43,071 nucleotides of DNA from UBA1858 sp045106935 (lineage in GTDB: Bacteria > Pseudomonadota > Gammaproteobacteria > UBA4575): NCBI GenBank assembly GCA_045106935.1, contig JBGCFN010000037.1, positions 1 to 43,071 on the forward strand. The letters are read 5' to 3'. The position numbers were made by a program, and so were the translations under genes. Shown here one piece after another: positions 25,776 through 35,400 of this stretch (position 1 is the stretch's first letter; each line of letters starts with the position of its first letter). Below the pieces are notes generated by a model, which saw nothing but the letters and a program-made list of their open reading frames with translations, was not told the origin of the DNA and did no database searches.

Positions 25776-26369
25776 TTAATTATAGGTGTGTAATCGCTCA
25801 ACATAGCGAGCAATTAGATCAATTTCTAGATTGATAATTGTGTCAATTTGATAATGAATTATAACGGTATTCTCAAGTGTATGCGGAATAATATTGACTG
25901 TGAAATCATCACCATCAACATGATTGACGGTTAGGCTCACCCCATCTATGCAAATTGAACCTTTTTTAGCAATAAATTTTGCTATGTCTTTAGGTGCAGC
26001 CACAGTAAAACAGGTTGAATTGCTTTCTTGCTCTATCTGCTTTATCGCCCCAATGCCATCCACATGGCCAGTCACAAGATGCCCACCCAGATGGTCTGCA
26101 AGAGTCAATGCTAATTCCAGATTGACCTGGCTATTTATATCTAATTGTTTAAACGAAGTACAGCGAATAGTTTCTTTAGATACATCTGTTTTAAATACAT
26201 TGCCATCAATCGCAGTGGCCGTTAAGCAAACTCCATTAACACAAATGCTATCACCAATATTGACCTTAGCAAGAAAGTCATCAGGAGTGTTAATAGACAA
26301 TGCAAACGAATCATCATTGACTTCAATGTTAACGACTGAACCAATCGCTTGAATGATACCGGTAAACAT
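25776..26369 (-). CDS. ribE: Riboflavin synthase, alpha chain
   Basis: Last enzyme of riboflavin synthesis, dismutating two molecules of dimethylribityllumazine; a homotrimer of two-barrel subunits. The 197 residues begin MFTGIIQAIGSV, the conserved start, which is why I choose ATG 26369 over the TTG immediately upstream. Two lumazine-binding repeats are visible, each with a GDSI/KGS-type CVNGVCLT or CIDGVSLT motif (near residues 45 and 140). GHLVTGHVDG lies between them. It sits 4 bp after the HslV-like gene and 10 bp before ribBA. Named ribE here (ribC in E. coli older usage). Confidence 0.96.
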   Translation of the reverse strand: MFTGIIQAIGSVVNIEVNDDSFALSINTPDDFLAKVNIGDSICVNGVCLTATAIDGNVFKTDVSKETIRCTSFKQLDINSQVNLELALTLADHLGGHLVTGHVDGIGAIKQIEQESNSTCFTVAAPKDIAKFIAKKGSICIDGVSLTVNHVDGDDFTVNIIPHTLENTVIIHYQIDTIINLEIDLIARYVERLHTYN

Positions 26370-26373
26370 CAAT

Positions 26374-26946
26374 TCATTTCTCTAGCTGAATACAATATTT
26401 AGTTAATGGTAATGCTGTACTTGTATGAAATTCAGCACTCGCTTCAATCGCACAGGTAGCAATTTTTTCTGCATCATCTTCATATTTATGCATGGCATAT
26501 AATGCACCCAGTGCAACTTCAGCACCTGCTCCAATGGCCCAAAATTGTTTATATTGGAATACTTCTCGCAAAGAATATACACCAAAAATACCTTTCTTAT
26601 TGACAATCAAGGCATCTATACGCGAGGACTCATAGGCATCTTCATCTTCATCTTTCGGATTTAAAAAATATTGTTCTTTCAAAATGGGATGAAGACTCAA
26701 GAATGTATTATAAATATCTATCGGTGATTGTAGATTAATCAAAGATGATTCTTTTTCTAGCACATGCTTAATAACCAAATGATGTGCGGCACTGCCAACA
26801 ATGCCAATAAAATTCTCTTCGTGTTGAAGTATTTTTTCACTGGTTAAGTCATATTCATTACTTTGGCGTATATCACCAAAGGTAGTGAGACTATCTGCAG
26901 CAATACAAATCTTCCCGTTTTTTTCGACTGCTACTATTGTGGACAT
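26374..26946 (-). CDS. HslV/proteasome-type Ntn hydrolase embedded in the riboflavin operon
   Basis: A 190-residue protein of the proteasome-beta/HslV superfamily. It starts MSTIVAVEKNGKICIAADS. After Met removal the mature N-terminus would be Ser, where HslV has the catalytic Thr; Asp18 (AADSL) and Lys38 (TSEKIL) are placed as in the family. A GSAAHH segment and a GAGAEVALGALYAMHKY helix follow, matching the HslV GSGGxYAxAAA region. It is not HslV itself: no HslU ATPase adjoins it and similarity is modest. It lies between ribD (6-bp gap) and ribE (4-bp gap), so it is co-expressed with flavin biosynthesis. Whether it is a protease is unknown; a flavin-operon role is only inferred from position. 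Confidence 0.82.
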   Translation of the reverse strand: MSTIVAVEKNGKICIAADSLTTFGDIRQSNEYDLTSEKILQHEENFIGIVGSAAHHLVIKHVLEKESSLINLQSPIDIYNTFLSLHPILKEQYFLNPKDEDEDAYESSRIDALIVNKKGIFGVYSLREVFQYKQFWAIGAGAEVALGALYAMHKYEDDAEKIATCAIEASAEFHTSTALPLTKYCIQLEK

Positions 26947-26952
26947 AGAATT

Positions 26953-28065
26953 TTAATAAGTAATTAATGAAGTAACTCGCAAATCATTGCCTATTTTTCG
27001 AATATCAGAATATTCTAGAGAGAGACAATGATTCATTTCTGTGATTTCATTAATATCAAACATTCCTCGAGAAGAATTTCCCATGAGCTTAGGTGATAAA
27101 TAATGAATAACTTCATCAACAAGCTTTGATTCAACTAACTTACCCATTAATGAGGAACCCGCTTCTACTAAAATAGAATTTATTTCTAACTCCGCTAGCT
27201 TATTCGTAAGTAATCGCAAATCAAATTTTCCATCCACATCAGGCAAACGAATGATGTCGTAATTAGCATCAGCACTTAATTGAGTATCATCCACATTTTC
27301 TTTAGTGATGAGTAATGTCTTTCCTTCTAAGTGCAGCAATTTCGCTTTGGGTGAAATTTTTAAATCTGGATCAATCACAATGCGGATCGGTTGTATCGGG
27401 TTTTCACTAATACCTAGTTGATCTTTATTAAGTCGCACACTTAACATTGGGTCATCAGCGATAACTGTGCCAATGCCGGTCAATATAGCATCATTGCTTG
27501 CGCGAAGTGTCTGTACATCTAATCGTGCATGTTCAGAAGTAATCCACTTAGATTGACCATTACGCAAACTTGTTCTGCCGTCCATACTGGTAGCTGTTTT
27601 CAACGTTATCCAGGGTCTTCCTTTTGCCATGCGCGAGATAAAACCGCGATTCAACTTTGCTGCTTGAGCACTCAGCACGTTATCGTCAACTTGAATTCCT
27701 TGTGCTTGCAGCATTTGCATACCCTTGCCTGCTACCAAAGGATTTGGGTCCTGTATGGCGACGACAACTCTGGAAATTTTTGCATCAATAATTGCTTGTG
27801 CGCAAGGGCCAGTTTTACCTTGATGACAGCAAGGTTCTAAGGTGACATATGCACAACCACCAGCCGCTTGCTCTCCTGCTTCATTCAGTGCATGAATCTC
27901 TGCATGAGGCTCTCCGGCTTTGGCATGATAGCCTGAGCCGACGATATCTCCATGCTTATTGAGAATGACGCATCCGACATTTGGATTCGGTCTAGTAGTA
28001 TATTGGCCTCGCTTGGCAAGACGAAGTGCTAGCGACATGTGTTCAACATCGCGTGAATTAGTCAT
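26953..28065 (-). CDS. ribD: Bifunctional riboflavin biosynthesis deaminase/reductase RibD
   Basis: Second and third steps of riboflavin synthesis: deaminates the pyrimidine then reduces its ribose side chain with NADPH. The 370 residues comprise an N-terminal cytidine-deaminase-like domain with zinc ligands His54 (HAE, with catalytic Glu56), Cys79 and Cys88 (PCCHQGKTGPC), and a C-terminal DHFR-like reductase with KTATSMDGRTSL near residue 155 and SILVEAGSSLMG near 310. Both domains look intact. It is 7 bp after nrdR and heads the rib genes; no FMN riboswitch (RFN element) was recognised upstream in the operon. Confidence 0.97.
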   Translation of the reverse strand: MTNSRDVEHMSLALRLAKRGQYTTRPNPNVGCVILNKHGDIVGSGYHAKAGEPHAEIHALNEAGEQAAGGCAYVTLEPCCHQGKTGPCAQAIIDAKISRVVVAIQDPNPLVAGKGMQMLQAQGIQVDDNVLSAQAAKLNRGFISRMAKGRPWITLKTATSMDGRTSLRNGQSKWITSEHARLDVQTLRASNDAILTGIGTVIADDPMLSVRLNKDQLGISENPIQPIRIVIDPDLKISPKAKLLHLEGKTLLITKENVDDTQLSADANYDIIRLPDVDGKFDLRLLTNKLAELEINSILVEAGSSLMGKLVESKLVDEVIHYLSPKLMGNSSRGMFDINEITEMNHCLSLEYSDIRKIGNDLRVTSLITY

Positions 28066-28072
28066 ACTGATA

Positions 28073-28573
28073 TTAACTATCAGAGATTAAAGACAACTGA
28101 CTTTTTCGCATTTCCGGAGAAAGATCATTTTCTACATGCTCGATAATTTCTCTGAATTCCTGCACATCAGTAAATGAACGATAAACTGAAGCAAAGCGAA
28201 CATAAGCGACCTGATCTACATTTCTTAATTCGTGCATGACCCATTCACCTAATTGGTTAGCAGGGATTTCTCTGTCACCATAGGCTAGACAAAGACGACG
28301 AATGTGATCAATAATTTTTTCCACCTGATCGGTAGAGACGGGCCTTTTTTCAATCGCGTGAACAATGCCTGAACGAAGTTTATCTGTAGTAAATGCTTCA
28401 CGGCGACCATCACGTTTGACTATTCTTGGTAAATCTAATTCCGCCGTCTCAAAGGTTGTGTAGCGCTCTTTGCACTTTCCACATTCTCTGCGACGGCGGA
28501 CTTGACTACCGTCTCCCGCTAAACGGGAATCTATTACTCTAGTATCATTTGCACCACAAAATGGACAGCGCAT
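28073..28573 (-). CDS. nrdR: Transcriptional repressor NrdR
   Basis: Represses ribonucleotide reductase genes according to (d)ATP levels. The 166 residues have an N-terminal zinc ribbon with Cys3, Cys6, Cys31 and Cys34, a basic RRRRECGKC segment, and an ATP-cone domain from about residue 47 (LPRIVKRDGRREAFTTDKLRSGI). No ribonucleotide reductase gene is in the window. It lies between glyA (37-bp gap) and ribD (7-bp gap), an arrangement common in gammaproteobacteria. Confidence 0.97.
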   Translation of the reverse strand: MRCPFCGANDTRVIDSRLAGDGSQVRRRRECGKCKERYTTFETAELDLPRIVKRDGRREAFTTDKLRSGIVHAIEKRPVSTDQVEKIIDHIRRLCLAYGDREIPANQLGEWVMHELRNVDQVAYVRFASVYRSFTDVQEFREIIEHVENDLSPEMRKSQLSLISDS

Positions 28574-28610
28574 TGCTCTTCTCTAGATTAATAGTTGCTT
28601 AGACAAAGAT

Positions 28611-29867
28611 TTAAGATGCGTAGACTGGAAAGCGTTTACACAGCTCGAGCACTTGCTGCTTAACTCGATTTCCAACTTCAGCATTCTCAAGGTCGTCCAT
28701 CACATCACACATCCAGTTTACCAACTCAACACACTCAGCTTCTTTGAAGCCACGTGTTGTAATCGCTGGAGAACCGACACGAATTCCACTGGTCACAAAC
28801 GGTGACTGTGGATCATTAGGCACCGTGTTTTTGTTTACTGTGATGTTAGCGTTACCTAACGCAGCATCTGCTGCCTTACCGGTAATACCTTTCTTGATTA
28901 AATCTACCAACATCAAGTGATCATCTGTGCCACCAGAGACAATGTCATAACCGCGGCTTTGGAATTGTGTTGCCATGGCTTGAGCATTTTTCACTACTTG
29001 TTGCTGATACGCTTTAAATTCTGGTTCTAATGCTTCTTTAAAAGCGACTGCTTTAGCAGCAATCACGTGCATCAATGGACCACCCTGCATGCCTGGGAAG
29101 ACAGCAGAATTTAATTTCTTTGTGATGTCATCATTCGCACGTGCCAAAATGATGCCGCCACGAGGTCCACGTAATGTTTTATGTGTAGTTGAAGTCACAA
29201 CGTCCGCAATAGGCACAGGGTTAGGATACAAACCTGTCGCCACTAAACCAGACACATGCGCCATATCAACTAAGAAATAAGCACCTACGCTATCTGCAAT
29301 ATCACGGAAACGTTGCCAATCCATGACGCGTGAGTACGCAGAGAAGCCAGCAATAATCATTTTTGGCTTATGCTCTTTAGCTAACTTTTCAACTTCATCG
29401 TAATCCACTTCACCTGTCTCGGTGTTCAGACCATACTGCACCGCATTGAATTGCTTGCCTGAGAAGTTAACGTGCGATCCATGAGTCAAATGGCCACCGT
29501 GGGCTAATGACATGCCTAGCACTGTGTCGTTAGGCTGTAGTAGCGCCAAAAATACTGCCGCATTCGCTTGTGAACCAGAATGAGGTTGTACGTTGGCGTA
29601 ATCCGCACCATATAACTGCTTAAGACGATCTATTGCTAACTGCTCAACAGTATCAACATGCTCACATCCACCGTAATAACGCTTGGCTGGATAACCTTCT
29701 GCATATTTGTTGGTTAACACAGTTCCCTGTGCTTCCATGACTCTTGGGCTTGCGTAGTTCTCTGAAGCAATTAATTCTATATGCTCTTCCTGACGCTGCA
29801 TTTCACTTTTGATTGCATCAGATAATTCTGTGTCGAAACTACTGATACCCATATCGGCTGAAAACAT
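28611..29867 (-). CDS. glyA: Serine hydroxymethyltransferase
   Basis: PLP enzyme interconverting serine and glycine with transfer of a one-carbon unit to tetrahydrofolate. The 418 residues are full length. Lys230 in TTHKTLRGPRGG is the Schiff-base lysine. Other conserved segments are ELIASENYASP near residue 32, EGYPAKRYYGG near 57, and QPHSGSQANAAV near 94. The start is supported by an AGGAGTA Shine-Dalgarno. Its one-carbon output links to the purine gene purL further along. It leads toward nrdR on the same strand. Confidence 0.98.
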   Translation of the reverse strand: MFSADMGISSFDTELSDAIKSEMQRQEEHIELIASENYASPRVMEAQGTVLTNKYAEGYPAKRYYGGCEHVDTVEQLAIDRLKQLYGADYANVQPHSGSQANAAVFLALLQPNDTVLGMSLAHGGHLTHGSHVNFSGKQFNAVQYGLNTETGEVDYDEVEKLAKEHKPKMIIAGFSAYSRVMDWQRFRDIADSVGAYFLVDMAHVSGLVATGLYPNPVPIADVVTSTTHKTLRGPRGGIILARANDDITKKLNSAVFPGMQGGPLMHVIAAKAVAFKEALEPEFKAYQQQVVKNAQAMATQFQSRGYDIVSGGTDDHLMLVDLIKKGITGKAADAALGNANITVNKNTVPNDPQSPFVTSGIRVGSPAITTRGFKEAECVELVNWMCDVMDDLENAEVGNRVKQQVLELCKRFPVYAS

Positions 29868-29912
29868 GTAAATACTCCTGTCTTAAATATAATCAAAATC
29901 CATAATCCGGCG

Positions 29913-29918
29913 ATTATA
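29913..29918 (-). promoter_or_regulatory. Candidate -10 box for glyA
   Basis: Reads TATAAT on the minus strand 45 bases before the glyA start codon, giving a leader near 38 nt. No strong -35 hexamer is apparent. A perfect 12-bp palindrome GCCTATATAGGC lies upstream at 29952-29963 and could bind a regulator; it does not match a known PurR or MetR site that I can recognise. Confidence 0.45.
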
Positions 29919-30089
29919 CCCCAAAATATTGTGGATGAACTAACCCTACTGGCCTATATAGGCAACTTAAAAGTAAGAGTTTTTTATGATTATGCCTAAG
30001 CTAGACGGCGCTACTAATTTTTGAAATCATGTCTGGCTTCACATTCGGCTTGTGCCGATCATAATTCGATCCATTTAATTGAGTAATTT

Positions 30090-31763
30090 ATGGCCCAATA
30101 TGTATTTTCTATGAGTGGCGTTGGCAAAGTTGTGCCACCTAAAATTCAAATTCTTAAAGATATCTCTCTAAATTTCTTTCCAGGAGCAAAAATTGGCGTC
30201 CTTGGTTATAACGGTGCGGGGAAATCTACTCTGCTGCGAATCATGGCCGGGGTTGATAAAGACTATATCGGTGAAGCACGTCCTCAAGCGAACTTGAATA
30301 TTGGTTATCTACCACAAGAGCCAGAATTAGATAAATCGTTAGATGTTCGAGGAAATGTAGAGCTAGGGATTGCACCGCTTAAGCAAGCACTCGATGCCTT
30401 CAATGAGGTAAGCATGAAGTTTGCGGAACCCATGTCTGATGACGAAATGACTGCACTTCTTGAAAAACAGGCCACGCTTCAAGATCAAATTGAAGCGGCT
30501 GATGGATGGAATTTAGATCGAAAATTAGAAGTCGCGGCCGATGCACTTCGCCTCCCCCCTTGGGAAGCTAACATTGAGCAACTATCTGGTGGCGAACGTC
30601 GACGAGTCGCTTTATGCCAGCTGCTACTTGCCAATCCTGACATGCTGATTCTTGATGAACCGACCAACCACCTCGATGCAGATTCTGTCTCGTGGCTAGA
30701 ACAATTCTTAAAAGAATTTCAAGGCACTGTCATTGCTGTCACACATGATCGTTACTTTCTAGATAACGTTGCTGGTTGGATACTTGAATTAGACCGAGGT
30801 CACGGCATTCCTTGGGAAGGAAATTACTCAAGTTGGCTTGATCAAAAAGAAACGCGTTTAAAACAAGAAGAAAAACAACAACAGGCGCGTATGAAAACTA
30901 TTTCGTCTGAACTTGAATGGGTACGCAGCAACCCTAAAGCACGCCAAGCAAAGAGCAAGGCTCGCCTAAAACGATTCGAAGAATTGAACTCGCAAGAATA
31001 TCAGAAACGCGCAGAAACCAATGAAATCTTCATTCCCGTGGGAGACAGACTAGGCGATCAAATCATTGAAGCGAATGGTATAACCAAACAATTTGAAGGC
31101 CGTGTACTGTTCGACAATATTTCATTCAATGTTCCGCGTGGTGCAATTGTCGGCGTAATTGGCGGAAATGGTGTAGGTAAAACAACCTTATTCAAAATGA
31201 TTGTCGGGCAAGAACAAGTCGATAGCGGCGAATTGAGTGTAGGTAAATCTGTCACGTTATCTTATGTCGATCAATTGCGTGATGATTTACAAGGTGACAA
31301 CACCGTATGGCAAGAAATTTCAGAAGGATCAGACAATATCACTGTGGGAAATTACACAATGCCTTCAAGAAGCTATGTTGGGAAATTCAACTTCAAAGGA
31401 AGCGGTCAGCAAAAATTAGTTAAAGAATTATCAGGCGGCGAGCGCAATAGACTTCAACTCGCTAAATTACTTCGTAAAGGAGGTAATGTTTTATTATTAG
31501 ATGAGCCGACAAATGATTTAGACGTTGAAACATTACGCGCCCTGGAAGAAGGTTTATTAAACTTTCCTGGTAGTGCGATAGTTATTTCTCATGATCGTTG
31601 GTTCTTAGATCGAATTGCCACCCATATCCTTGCTTTTGAAGACGAAGGTAATGTGCATTGGTTTGAAGGTAATTTTACGGAATACGAAGAAGACAGGAAA
31701 AAGAGATTAGGCGAAGAAGCGAGTCAGCCAAGACGAGTACGCTATAAAAAATTAGATGCATAA
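30090..31763 (+). CDS. ettA: Energy-dependent translational throttle protein EttA (ABC-F ATPase)
   Basis: Cytoplasmic ABC-F protein that binds the ribosomal E site and gates the first elongation step according to ATP/ADP ratio. The 557 residues hold two ABC domains with Walker A GYNGAGKST (~41-49) and GGNGVGKTT (~357), signatures LSGGERRRVAL and LSGGERNRLQL, and Walker B plus DEPTNHLD and DEPTNDLD. The interdomain linker (~245-320) is rich in Lys/Arg/Gln with WVRSNPKARQAKSKARL, which is diagnostic of EttA. Length and start MAQYVFSMSGVGKVVPP match the family closely. It is divergent from glyA with a 222-bp gap. Confidence 0.98.
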   Translation: MAQYVFSMSGVGKVVPPKIQILKDISLNFFPGAKIGVLGYNGAGKSTLLRIMAGVDKDYIGEARPQANLNIGYLPQEPELDKSLDVRGNVELGIAPLKQALDAFNEVSMKFAEPMSDDEMTALLEKQATLQDQIEAADGWNLDRKLEVAADALRLPPWEANIEQLSGGERRRVALCQLLLANPDMLILDEPTNHLDADSVSWLEQFLKEFQGTVIAVTHDRYFLDNVAGWILELDRGHGIPWEGNYSSWLDQKETRLKQEEKQQQARMKTISSELEWVRSNPKARQAKSKARLKRFEELNSQEYQKRAETNEIFIPVGDRLGDQIIEANGITKQFEGRVLFDNISFNVPRGAIVGVIGGNGVGKTTLFKMIVGQEQVDSGELSVGKSVTLSYVDQLRDDLQGDNTVWQEISEGSDNITVGNYTMPSRSYVGKFNFKGSGQQKLVKELSGGERNRLQLAKLLRKGGNVLLLDEPTNDLDVETLRALEEGLLNFPGSAIVISHDRWFLDRIATHILAFEDEGNVHWFEGNFTEYEEDRKKRLGEEASQPRRVRYKKLDA

Positions 31764-31768
31764 ATGAA

Positions 31769-31807
31769 AAACGCCGACTTTGATCACTCAAGCGTCGGCG
31801 TTGCTTT
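31769..31807. terminator. Bidirectional rho-independent terminator between ettA and the repeat protein gene
   Basis: Perfect 9-bp inverted repeat AACGCCGAC (31770-31778) and GTCGGCGTT (31794-31802) separated by 15 bases. On the plus strand it is followed by GCTTT; on the minus strand by a T-run (GTTTTTC), so it likely serves both convergent genes. Confidence 0.85.
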
Positions 31808-31826
31808 AGAAAAACTTAATCTAAGC

Positions 31827-32279
31827 CTATAGCATAGATTTTGCTTTATCCATGGCAGAGTCTTTAGCTGCATCTTCGGCTTTATCCATCATTGCATCTT
31901 CAGCTTCATCCATCGCAGCATCTTTTGCATCGTCAGCCATAGCTTCAGCTTTATCCATGACAGCATCTTTTGCGTCATCAGCCATTTCCCCAGCTTTATC
32001 CATGGCAGCATCTGTTGCGTCAGACGCCATTTCACCCGCTTTGTCCATTGCATCACCGGTCATCTCGCCTGCTTTATCCATTGCATCACCAGTCGCATCA
32101 GCGGCATCAGATGCCATTTCACCAGTCTTATCCATTGCATCACCAGCCATTTCACCAGTTTTTTCCATTGCAGATGAAGCTTTATCCATCATCGCTTCGC
32201 CCTGCTCTGGATTCATGTGGTTCATGTAGTAATACGCAGCACCAGCAATAATGATAATAGCAATTATAATCTTTGACAT
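31827..32279 (-). CDS. Membrane-anchored Ala/Asp/Met-rich repeat protein, LEA-like
   Basis: A 150-residue protein with an N-terminal hydrophobic helix (3-19, KIIIAIIIIAGAAYYYM) and then a low-complexity tail made of an approximate 11-residue unit, (G/S/A)DAMDKAGEMx, repeated about ten times with decay at the end. The tail is acidic, Ala/Lys/Asp/Met-rich, lacks Cys and Pro (beyond the anchor region), and would form a long amphipathic helix similar to late-embryogenesis-abundant-type 11-mers. It should extend into the periplasm from an inner-membrane anchor. A good Shine-Dalgarno (GAGAGGGG) precedes the ATG, and the shared terminator follows, so it is a genuine gene. Function unknown; a stress or envelope-stabilising role is a guess. 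Confidence 0.75.
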   Translation of the reverse strand: MSKIIIAIIIIAGAAYYYMNHMNPEQGEAMMDKASSAMEKTGEMAGDAMDKTGEMASDAADATGDAMDKAGEMTGDAMDKAGEMASDATDAAMDKAGEMADDAKDAVMDKAEAMADDAKDAAMDEAEDAMMDKAEDAAKDSAMDKAKSML

Positions 32280-32436
32280 TTAAAACCCCTCTCGTGTAAT
32301 TTAAGTATATATAGCGTTAATGCTATTTAAATTATTATTTTTTAATTGTTTTTTACTCTCCAGGCGCCATTCTAATCCTATGCACCAAAAGATAGCAATT
32401 TGTTTTGGCTATTTTATGTCCTGAATTTGCCTAGAT

Positions 32437-35400
32437 TTATTCTATTTGAGTCTCTGAGATAGACGCTCTAGTGATGGTATATTTGTACCCAGCTTCAAAT
32501 TTACGACTAAAGATAATTCTTTCTCCTGTTGACCAAATCACCGCCAACTTATTAATTATCTTTTCTTCACCCAACCCAAAATGCGCATAAGGCGCATCAA
32601 ACGATAAAAAACCACCGCCGGCTTTGATTTCTCTAATTTGCTTCATCTCTTGTTCGCCAGTTCCAGTGGCAATTAAGACTTTACAACCAATGCAATTTGC
32701 ATTGCCAATTTCGTCTTTAATCTCAAACATAATAGAATGATTTCCTGCTTGGTTATTCTTAAAGACTTTTAATCCACCATGTGTGGTATTGCCGATAATA
32801 TCTAAATCACCATCATTATCGATATCGATATATGTAAAGGCAGAGCTATGATCGAAATCATCCAACCCAAACGACACATGCTTCAAAGAGAATTGATCTC
32901 CTTTTCTATTATGAAAAAACATATTTGGTGAATGTGTTGTTGGGCCAACAAAAGCAGCATAAACAGAGCCATTAGCTACATAAATATCTTGCCATCCATC
33001 ATTATCTAAATCAGCAAACTTACCTGCCCAACTCCATGCACCATACTGAGTATTAGTATCTTCTGAAATATCAGCAAACCCATCTTTAGTTTTATTTTCC
33101 AATAAAACATTTGATACTGGAATCTGTTTTACAAACCCCTGAGTATTTAATGCTACACGTTCAGGGTAACCTTCAATAGCATTACAAAGTGTTTTATAAA
33201 TTGTGTAGTTATCCGGCACTTTACTGCATGACTCTCTATCAAATTTCATTTGATGAACACGCTCAGTAACCAAACAATCTCGAACGGTTTCATCACCATA
33301 GCGATCGCGCATTTCCTCACATTCTTTAAAATCTTTAACCAGATTTATTTTGCTTAACATCCAAATCTTCAAACATTCTTTTTGTTTTTCTGGTGTTTGT
33401 TTGTTTAAGCAAAATTGAGAATCTTTATAGATTGCTGCTGCACGCTCTCTTTCAGGTGTATCAGTCCACGACCCACCTGTCATATAAATATCTAAAGCCA
33501 GATCATTATTATAGTCGGCAGTATCGATACTCATATTCAACTCTGGGGAACCAGGAATGACATTTTGCTTACTGGATAATTGACCAAACATCTCACCTTT
33601 AAGATTAATATAAAAGCGATCTGGCACTTCAAAATCATTGCCCACTATCAGATCCATATTCCCATCATGATTAAAATCACTTAATAATGATGACAAGGTA
33701 TTCCCTTCAACCTCTCTTGGCATCACTCGCATTGGGAAAAAACTGAACTCAAGATTATTGTTTAATAACATTTGATTACGAGCTTTAGGTCCAGGGTTTG
33801 CAGTAATTTCTCCACCATTCCAATTGCCGTTAAAAATATCCAACCATCCATCGTTATTTACATCTGCCATGGACACTGACATTGTTAATAAAGCGTCACC
33901 ATTTTGAATCATGCGTACAGGTTTATTTTGAGTCGCATTAGCTAAAGGGTTTAATACGATGTAATTCTCTTTACCAAATGTGGTGATGTAAAAATCAAGC
34001 CATCCATCACGATTAAGATCGGCCATTGCCACAAATATGGTTTCAGAATTAACCAACTCAGGGACATCCAAACGAACTTTCTTGAAATATTCACCATTAA
34101 TATTTTGAAAAAGATCAACCCCACCTGTTTCAGCCACCACAAGATCTGTCCAGCCGTCATTATTAAAATCGCCTGATGCTAACCCACGACCCAAAAAGAA
34201 TGGTTCAATGAAGTTGGTTTCATCTATTTTGTTATAAGAATCGATTCCCAAGTCAACGGCATTAATTTTAGTAAACGGCAAAGTACCTTCTTCATTCTGC
34301 GCCGCAAATGCTGAACGTGTCACTCGATAATTCTTTTTAGAATAATAATCTTCACTTGGCAGAGACGTTGTTTCCTCAAGACCATGCAAAGCAAATTCAG
34401 TGATATTTCTATTCTCAATATAGCCTGAATGTTTTATCTCACTCTTTAACACTTCATCGGTATATTGCTGCTCCCATTTTTCATTTTTATAGTCTGTGAA
34501 TTCTTGCGCAAAATAGCCTGCTGCAACTCCTAGGCCTGTCACAATGACAAACAACAGTAATGCCAATTTAAAACTGAAAGTACGCCAAATAATAAATCCA
34601 GAATAAACACTGAATGTCCCTAGCGTAAATAACAATGTCATAACAACCACAATGGGGACATTGGCTGCAAATAATGATTGTGCAAGCATGACATCAAATG
34701 CAATTGGCATCGGTAAAAACGTCCCAAATACACCAATGGCGATGACCGCCCATATTGAAGGATGTGTACCAATTAAAGTATTAGGATCCCAAACATGGGA
34801 GACAAGCGCACCAAGAAAACCCGCAACAAACATCAAGGGAACAGTGCGAATAACGATATAGGCAAAACTATCCCAGTAATCTTTAACTATCCCAAGTAAT
34901 GCCGCCCACCATGATTCAGAGTAGACCACTGGCACATCTGGAATCGCACACACGACAGAGTCTTGCTTAAGATCCTTATCGGAAATAAAGGGAACGATGA
35001 CAAGAATTAAAAATATGGTAAAAGCGAGTTTAATTAATGCTAAATAGAACGGAAACAGAGTAAACAACATCGTTAAAACAATAATATTCAGTGTCGGCGA
35101 ACTGAACATCACTGCTAAGGATGTTTGAATACTTCGTCCGCCTTCGTACATCGCTTTAGCAATAGGTGCAACGCAATTCACACACACGCCAAGTGGTGTC
35201 CCAGTGGCCAACCCATATAAACTATTTAAGAAGCGATTTTGCGAACGATAACGTGGCAAGTATTTAAACAATGTCATAAAGGCCGCTGCAATAAATACAG
35301 CAAAGGTCATCCCCTGCCGATTAGTCCACGCCCAGTTGATCGTTGTATAAGCGACCTTTTCCACAAAAGAGGCTTTTTCATCAACATGAATAAACACTTC

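Noticed and set aside
26403..26606. Second minus-strand frame within the HslV-like gene
   Set aside because: It overlaps in another frame the intact Ntn-hydrolase gene, which keeps family motifs throughout; no sign of a frameshift.
28066..29900. FMN riboswitch ahead of the riboflavin genes
   Set aside because: The gaps before ribD and nrdR are too short and the glyA leader contains no recognisable RFN conserved segments.
31852..32229. Long plus-strand reading frames opposite the repeat protein
   Set aside because: They mirror the low-complexity repeat of the minus-strand gene, lack a ribosome binding site, and the minus-strand gene has a clear membrane anchor, a good ribosome binding site and a terminator.
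31827..32279. CRISPR-like or satellite repeat array
   Set aside because: The periodic DNA is fully explained by an in-frame 11-residue protein repeat with varied codons and no spacer structure.
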